Source: DT-110 sp030148525
Lineage (GTDB): Bacteria; Bacteroidota; Bacteroidia; Chitinophagales; Saprospiraceae
NCBI GenBank assembly: GCA_965227445.1
Contig: OZ245751.1
Span: 620,001 to 684,000 of the forward strand
DNA length: 64,000 nucleotides
Direction of reading: 5' to 3'
In this document: positions 59,744 to 64,000 of the stretch, in pieces
Layout: the number at the start of each line of letters is the position of its first letter
Numbering within the stretch: position 1 is the stretch's first letter
Notes under the pieces: generated by a model
Seen by the model: the letters and a program-made list of their open reading frames with translations, nothing else
The model's database searches: none
Told to the model about the DNA's origin: nothing
Position numbers and translations under genes: made by a program

Positions 59744-60634
59744 TTAAATCCAGCCAGCAAGGCCAAAGGTGATATACTCCAGAAAGAATAAGATCCAGAT
59801 AAACTGGTAATAGCGGGCAATGCTTTCTTTTTGCGAAAGCTGAATCCGTGTCGCCATCCAAATTAGTACCAGGCTAAAAACCAGATGGACAATGCTGAAG
59901 AACCAGGTGTTGGCCCGCAAGTCGGCGATCCAGGGGTATACGATCAGGCTTGCAAAGGCCAGCAGTAAGATGCCGTTGCCAATCCATAAGACCCGCCGGC
60001 TACCCAGTTGAATACTCAGGGTTCGGATATTGTGGCGGGCATCGCCTTCGATGTCCGGCAGGTCCTTGAACCAGGCAATGATAATGCTGTATATGAAAAT
60101 GGTGGCCGTCAATAACCACACCAGCGGGGGCAGTGTCTCCAATCCGTTGACCCGGTCGTGAAAGTGCAAAAACAAGAGGATGTTTACGATCAGTCCCCGC
60201 ACGGCAATGATGCAGAAGGCCGCCCAAAAATAAAAGCGCTTCAGACGAATGGGCGGTAGTGAATACATAGTCCCCAATAACAAACTAAGCATCACGGTCA
60301 GCAACAGGTATTTCCCCAGCCAAACAGCAATAACCAGGGACACGAGCACACTCAGCCCGATCCACCAGTAGGCCGTGCGCAGGGTGATGGCACCCGAGGC
60401 CAGGGGCAGATAGGGCTTATTGATCTTGTCAATGGCCACATCCGTGATCTGGTTCAGCCCTACGATGTAGATGTTTGCGCCCAGGCAGCTCAGCAGTGTC
60501 CACCCCAATAGCGGCAGGTTGGCCAATACCGACTGATCGGAAAAGGCTACCGCTATGGAAAATAATACGGTAATGCTGATCGTGGTGCCGATCACCGTAT
60601 GCAGGCGGGAAAAGCGAATAAAGGATGAAATCAT
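59744..60634 (-). CDS. UbiA-family prenyltransferase, homogentisate phytyltransferase-like
   Basis: 296 residues from the ATG at 60634, which overlaps the preceding stop (ATGA); an ATG at 60709 is much less likely. Nine or so membrane helices. Asp-rich motif 1 NQITDVAIDKINKPYLPLAS and motif 2 KDLPDIEGDARHNIRTL match the homogentisate phytyl/geranylgeranyl transferase group, where KDxPDxEGD is typical. It would join a prenyl diphosphate to an aromatic head group such as homogentisate in the inner membrane. A ring other than homogentisate is possible, since no HGA-forming enzyme is in the window. Confidence 0.82.
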   Translation of the reverse strand: MISSFIRFSRLHTVIGTTISITVLFSIAVAFSDQSVLANLPLLGWTLLSCLGANIYIVGLNQITDVAIDKINKPYLPLASGAITLRTAYWWIGLSVLVSLVIAVWLGKYLLLTVMLSLLLGTMYSLPPIRLKRFYFWAAFCIIAVRGLIVNILLFLHFHDRVNGLETLPPLVWLLTATIFIYSIIIAWFKDLPDIEGDARHNIRTLSIQLGSRRVLWIGNGILLLAFASLIVYPWIADLRANTWFFSIVHLVFSLVLIWMATRIQLSQKESIARYYQFIWILFFLEYITFGLAGWI

Positions 60635-61473
60635 GGTTTGGTGGCTTGCAGGAGTCCAAAACGAATGAGGCCCGAGCGATAGCCCTGTTGCATATAGCGC
60701 ATGGCCCAAGCACCGCGGACGGTCGACAGGCCGGTCTTCGCCAACCCGCGTAAGCCACGAACCGACAAGGCCGACCGGATAACCGCACCCCAGAAAGGGG
60801 CCACGTATGCACTCCAGTCAGCCGTTTGAATATCCCGGAAGCCCGTCTCCCGGGATAATTCCTCGTAGCGGGCCAGACTGATCCAGGGCGGTAAATGATA
60901 CAGACGGCATAATTTTTTCAGGATTTGCTCCTCTTTTCGGGTCAGGGGCTTTTGGGAGGTATCCCGGGTACACCAGGTTATCATCAAAACGCGTCCGCCC
61001 GGACGCAACCGATCGTAAAACAGGCTAAGCATATCCTCCTTGGGCGCAATGTGTTCGGCATTTTCCATGGACCAGATCAGATCGTAGGGGCCGAAGGAAT
61101 TGTCGATCGACAAGAGGTCTTGTTCCGAAAAGGTGACCCGGTCACTCAGATCGGCCTGATCGGTAAGGGCACGGGCGCGCTGGATCTGGACCGAACTGAT
61201 GTTGACCCCTTTCACCTGTGCTCCGTACTTGCGGGCCAGGTAGCGGGCACTGCCACCAACACCACAGCCAGCGTCCAGCACATCTTCAGGCTCTTCTATA
61301 TTAGCCCATGATAAGGCTTCTTCGATCAAGCGGATCTGGGCTTGCTGGTGATTGCGGGCAGGGCTATCGGGCGGGTAGTACCCATGGTGCATATGCTCCC
61401 CCCAAATGTCGAGCCACAGATCGGTAGACTGATCGTAAAACTGGCTGATGCGCTTATGCAGATCGGTACTCAT
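60631..61473 (-). CDS. SAM methyltransferase, gamma-tocopherol-methyltransferase-like
   Basis: 280 residues. Starts with the hallmark WGEHMHHGYY seen in gamma-tocopherol and related methyltransferases. SAM motif VLDAGCGVGGSARYLARKYG is followed by GVNISSVQIQRA and WSMENAEHI. There is no chloroplast or signal peptide. It would methylate the ring of a prenylated chromanol or hydroquinone. Both ends overlap neighbours by 4 bp, giving tight coupling with the MPBQ-type methyltransferase upstream and the UbiA-type enzyme downstream. Confidence 0.82.
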   Translation of the reverse strand: MSTDLHKRISQFYDQSTDLWLDIWGEHMHHGYYPPDSPARNHQQAQIRLIEEALSWANIEEPEDVLDAGCGVGGSARYLARKYGAQVKGVNISSVQIQRARALTDQADLSDRVTFSEQDLLSIDNSFGPYDLIWSMENAEHIAPKEDMLSLFYDRLRPGGRVLMITWCTRDTSQKPLTRKEEQILKKLCRLYHLPPWISLARYEELSRETGFRDIQTADWSAYVAPFWGAVIRSALSVRGLRGLAKTGLSTVRGAWAMRYMQQGYRSGLIRFGLLQATKP

Positions 61474-62375
61474 AGGATTGCCCGGATAATGACGATCAAA
61501 ATGATACCGATGAGCAGTAGTGCGGCAATCTGATAGCGGTTCAATCGTTCCAGTGATGCTCCTTCCCGTCCCCGGATAGCGGCCTTGAGATAGCCAAAGA
61601 GGGCGGCGGGAATAAAGGCAAAGCCGGCAAGGGACCCCAAAAATACCCGGCCGATCAGTTGCAGGCGGCGACCTGGTGTCATAGAGTCCACCTCTGGTTC
61701 AGTCTCAACCGGACGGGGAAGGGTAGGGGGCACGTAATCCTCTGGCTTGGTACCTACGATAGCCAGTCCGTATTCGGAATTACCGCCGAACCAATGCGGG
61801 CGAATATAGCGCACCTGGACATCCGTGAAGCCTGCCTCTTCGTACCAACGGCGGTATTCGGCTTCCTCCGGAAAGAGCATCCATGTATTGGCCAGCCGCC
61901 GTCCCAGCGGATGCTTAGGTTCCAGGGGGCCGATCATCAGGGCCTGACCTCCCGGTTTGATCACGCGAATGGACTCGAGAATACCCTGATCAGGATTGGG
62001 CCAATACTCAATACTGCCGGCCGACACGTACCGGTCAAACTGATTATCTGCGAATGGCAGATTTTCGGCATCGCCCAGCAGGAACGTACAGCCCTGGAGC
62101 TCGGGTTTGCGTTTGGCGTGCGACATTTGGTGAGGGCTTTGGTCCATACAGGTGACCCTTATTGGAGGAACTCGTTTGACAATACCCTCGGTAGTAAATC
62201 CCGTGCCGGACCCTACGTCCACCACCTGCAGGTCGTCGGGCGACCAATCGACCAGATCGAGGGAGGCTTCCCGCATGGGGACCGTCCAGAATAGCGGGTT
62301 GACCAGTTTGTCGTAGAAAATGGACAGAAACCGGTAAAACCAGTAAGCTTCCTGTTTGTGTTGTACCAGGCGCAT
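61470..62375 (-). CDS. SAM methyltransferase, MPBQ/MSBQ (VTE3)-like, with C-terminal membrane anchor
   Basis: 301 residues. N-terminal QEAYWFYRFLSIFYDKLVNP is characteristic of 2-methyl-6-phytylbenzoquinol methyltransferases. SAM site VVDVGSGTGFTTEG and AGSIEYWPNPDQG follow. After residue 200 come a hydrophobic segment (about 225-245) and a final helix (YQIAALLLIGIILIVIIRAI), as in the plant/cyanobacterial enzyme. It methylates the ring of a phytyl- or solanesyl-benzoquinol in the membrane. Its stop overlaps the next start. Confidence 0.85.
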   Translation of the reverse strand: MRLVQHKQEAYWFYRFLSIFYDKLVNPLFWTVPMREASLDLVDWSPDDLQVVDVGSGTGFTTEGIVKRVPPIRVTCMDQSPHQMSHAKRKPELQGCTFLLGDAENLPFADNQFDRYVSAGSIEYWPNPDQGILESIRVIKPGGQALMIGPLEPKHPLGRRLANTWMLFPEEAEYRRWYEEAGFTDVQVRYIRPHWFGGNSEYGLAIVGTKPEDYVPPTLPRPVETEPEVDSMTPGRRLQLIGRVFLGSLAGFAFIPAALFGYLKAAIRGREGASLERLNRYQIAALLLIGIILIVIIRAIL

Positions 62376-62385
62376 AGATGTTGGG

Positions 62386-62625
62386 TTAGCGATGATAAGG
62401 TGATTGGTTGCCGTTGGTGGCGGATGTTATTTCGGTATGATCAATGGTGGAGACCGGGCAAATATCTTCGCAGAGCATGCAGGCGATATCACAGGGCCGA
62501 TCCACGGCGATAGTGTCAAAGGGGCTGATAAAGGGCTCCGGTTGTGGACAAATGGCCACGCAGGCACCGCAGTTTATGCAGGCATTCCAGCCAATATCGA
62601 ATAGTACCGGTGTGCGGTCAGACAT
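62386..62625 (-). CDS. Small 2[4Fe-4S] ferredoxin
   Basis: 79 residues from the ATG at 62625 (MSDRTPVLFD), 2 bp after the geranylgeranyl reductase stop; an ATG at 62751 is excluded because it lies far inside that gene. Two cluster-binding patterns: CINCGACVAICPQPEP and CDIACMLCEDICPV. It probably donates electrons to the reductase encoded just before it, since some such reductases use ferredoxin instead of NADPH. Confidence 0.85.
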   Translation of the reverse strand: MSDRTPVLFDIGWNACINCGACVAICPQPEPFISPFDTIAVDRPCDIACMLCEDICPVSTIDHTEITSATNGNQSPYHR

Positions 62626-62627
62626 GC

Positions 62628-63803
62628 TTAGATCTTTTTGTATTCGGATTCGGGGCTGAAATAACTGGACATGGTCCCGAACAGGGCGAGGTCGCGTGCA
62701 GGGACGTCTTTCTCCCGGAAAATATCCGTTTTGACATCGTAGAGTTTCCACATTTTTCGACCTAATTCCTCATACCAGGCGTCCTGACAGGCCGCTAACT
62801 GATCGGCTCGTGTCGGCTGATCAGTCGATAAATGCTCGGTCAGGAACCGGGCAGCAATGGCCCCGCCACTCAGGGCCGTGTGGATACCGCCTCCGGTGAT
62901 GGGATTTACGTGGCGTGCAGCATCGCCTACCAAAATCATATGATCGGCGTACTGAACCCGCAGCGGGGCTGCCAGTGGTACCCCGCCACCCTGTATCTCC
63001 AGGATGCGGGAATTTTGAAATCGTTCTTTAAAAAAGGACTCCTCCATAAAGTGCTGGAGATGCCATTGTGCATCCCGATCGGTAAAGGTGGGAATTACAC
63101 CAAGGCCGATCTCCGCATACCCGTGTCCTTTCGGGAATACCCAGGCGTAGCCGCCCGGTGCCCATTCGTGGCCGGTAATAATTTCGAGCAGACCCTCGGT
63201 TTCGACCTGGTCAACTACGTACTGCAGGCAACTGGCTAATTCATTAATGCGGATGTGGGTTCGGAGTCCGGCCCATTTGCCCACCTGGGACATGAGGCCA
63301 TCGGCCCCAACCACGACCCGGCAACGTACGGAGGTTTCCCGCCGGAAATGACGAAGTCTTACGCGACATTGCCCGTCGTCCAGCGATTCGTAGCCCAATC
63401 CCTCGGTCTTGAGCTTTACGGTGGCGCCGGCTCGTTCGGCCAGCGTCATTAAATAGCGGTCAAAACGACGCCGGTCCACCACGTAGCCCAGTGGCTTTTT
63501 ACCTTCTCCGGGGCCATACTCGTCAGATTTGAGCATGCGGTAGTCAATACGGGTCATACCGCCCGCCTGATCATAGATGCCGAAACCATAGATGGGTTCC
63601 TGAATAAATTCGTCGGTGATGGGAATGTTTACCTCTTCCAGAGCGTGGCGGCTTACGGCACCGGAACATTGGACGGGAGCACCCAGTTCCTGGCGTTTGT
63701 CGATCAACAGAACCGAGAGATGGCGTTCAGCCAAAATGCGGGCAGTAGTTGCTCCGGCCGGACCCGAGCCAATTACTACTACATCGTAAAAGGTGTCGTG
63801 CAT
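62628..63803 (-). CDS. Geranylgeranyl reductase family flavoprotein
   Basis: 391 residues from the ATG at 63803 (a TTG three bases earlier is also in frame). FAD motif VVVIGSGPAGATTARIL, then LGAPVQCSGAVS, the second FAD motif MILVGDAARHVNPITGGGIH and conserved VVVGADGLMSQVG identify the geranylgeranyl reductase/ChlP group. It hydrogenates three double bonds of a geranylgeranyl chain to phytyl, either on the diphosphate or on a lipid. First gene of the operon with ferredoxin, two methyltransferases and a UbiA-type enzyme. Reduction of archaeal-type or menaquinone chains is an alternative. Confidence 0.88.
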   Translation of the reverse strand: MHDTFYDVVVIGSGPAGATTARILAERHLSVLLIDKRQELGAPVQCSGAVSRHALEEVNIPITDEFIQEPIYGFGIYDQAGGMTRIDYRMLKSDEYGPGEGKKPLGYVVDRRRFDRYLMTLAERAGATVKLKTEGLGYESLDDGQCRVRLRHFRRETSVRCRVVVGADGLMSQVGKWAGLRTHIRINELASCLQYVVDQVETEGLLEIITGHEWAPGGYAWVFPKGHGYAEIGLGVIPTFTDRDAQWHLQHFMEESFFKERFQNSRILEIQGGGVPLAAPLRVQYADHMILVGDAARHVNPITGGGIHTALSGGAIAARFLTEHLSTDQPTRADQLAACQDAWYEELGRKMWKLYDVKTDIFREKDVPARDLALFGTMSSYFSPESEYKKI

Positions 63804-63891
63804 CAATAGTGTGCTTTGTGGTCAGATCCGCTGCGGGTATACGCAGGTAGGAAAGACCACCATCAGGGCATGACCATAAGATAGGGAAAAT

Positions 63892-63925
63892 AAAAAAAGG
63901 AGCAACCACCTAAGTGGTTACCCCT
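63892..63925 (-). terminator. Rho-independent terminator for a minus-strand gene beyond the right edge
   Basis: Stem AACCAC/GTGGTT extended by GG-G and C-CC on the outside, with seven T following on the minus strand. It separates transcripts from the right of the window from the tocopherol-like operon. The final 75 bp show no gene. Confidence 0.75.
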
Positions 63926-64000
63926 CACACTATGAAACACTATATCTTTATTAGCTTACCTATTTAGTGGTAAGCAATAACCGTGCCAAAAAAGCGCAAT

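Overview
The window is chromosomal DNA from a Bacteroidota bacterium, most likely a marine aerobic member of the Saprospiria/Lewinella side of the phylum (inference). Pointers to the phylum are a PUR/DUF3276 protein, a DUF4199 membrane protein, the ~430-aa secreted family usually labelled 'asparagine synthetase B', LruC and DUF4097 proteins, a BlaI/BlaR1 pair, weak Shine-Dalgarno sites and a TTTG/TAnnTTTG promoter. Base composition is about half G+C in genes and lower between them. There are 51 credible protein genes, one intact tRNA gene and one broken tRNA-like sequence, but no rRNA, CRISPR array or transposase gene.

Layout. 0-8.2 kb: HtrA protease (cut by the left edge), two tandem secreted paralogues, a vWA membrane protein, a PUR-family protein and an ABC exporter. 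8.5-19.6 kb: fbp, a caspase-like membrane protein, a Sua5-type tRNA-modification enzyme, a D-aminoacylase-type amidohydrolase, a secreted M24 peptidase, a coiled-coil orphan and a TetR regulator. 19.9-27.7 kb: a four-gene operon that looks like an EAD-coupled vWA-MoxR conflict (immunity or programmed-death) system. It has a small EAD11-like adaptor, an inactive-STAND-like protein, a MoxR AAA+ ATPase and a 1780-residue three-pass protein. That last protein carries a vWA-like domain on the predicted cytoplasmic side and propeller-like, WG-repeat-like and formylglycine-enzyme-fold domains outside. The first two proteins share a 35-residue module (25 identities by hand alignment).

28.4-46.3 kb: MFS/MarR pair, BlaI-BlaR1 with three operator palindromes at exact 20-bp period, a diheme cytochrome plus beta-helix lipoprotein pair, the ergothioneine genes egtB-egtD, an ECF sigma/anti-sigma/DUF4097 operon and an LruC protein. 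46.8-59.7 kb: PriA, aldo/keto reductase, tRNA-Ala(GGC), M1 and S9 peptidases, a YpdA-type reductase, a polyprenyl synthase and a DNA glycosylase. 59.7-63.8 kb: a tightly overlapped operon resembling the tocopherol branch of photosynthetic organisms: geranylgeranyl reductase, 2[4Fe-4S] ferredoxin, MPBQ-type methyltransferase, gamma-tocopherol-type methyltransferase and homogentisate-phytyltransferase-type UbiA enzyme. Together with ergothioneine and YpdA it suggests heavy investment in antioxidant chemistry (inference).

The intergenic DNA is unusual. At about ten separate places it consists of tandem repeats with a period of exactly 7 bp but a different sequence at each place, often with inverted-repeat arms. 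Two further dispersed families, each with two copies here, share a short palindromic core (GTGCCGTTAGG then TAC or CAC). These two layers explain most gaps longer than 300 bases.
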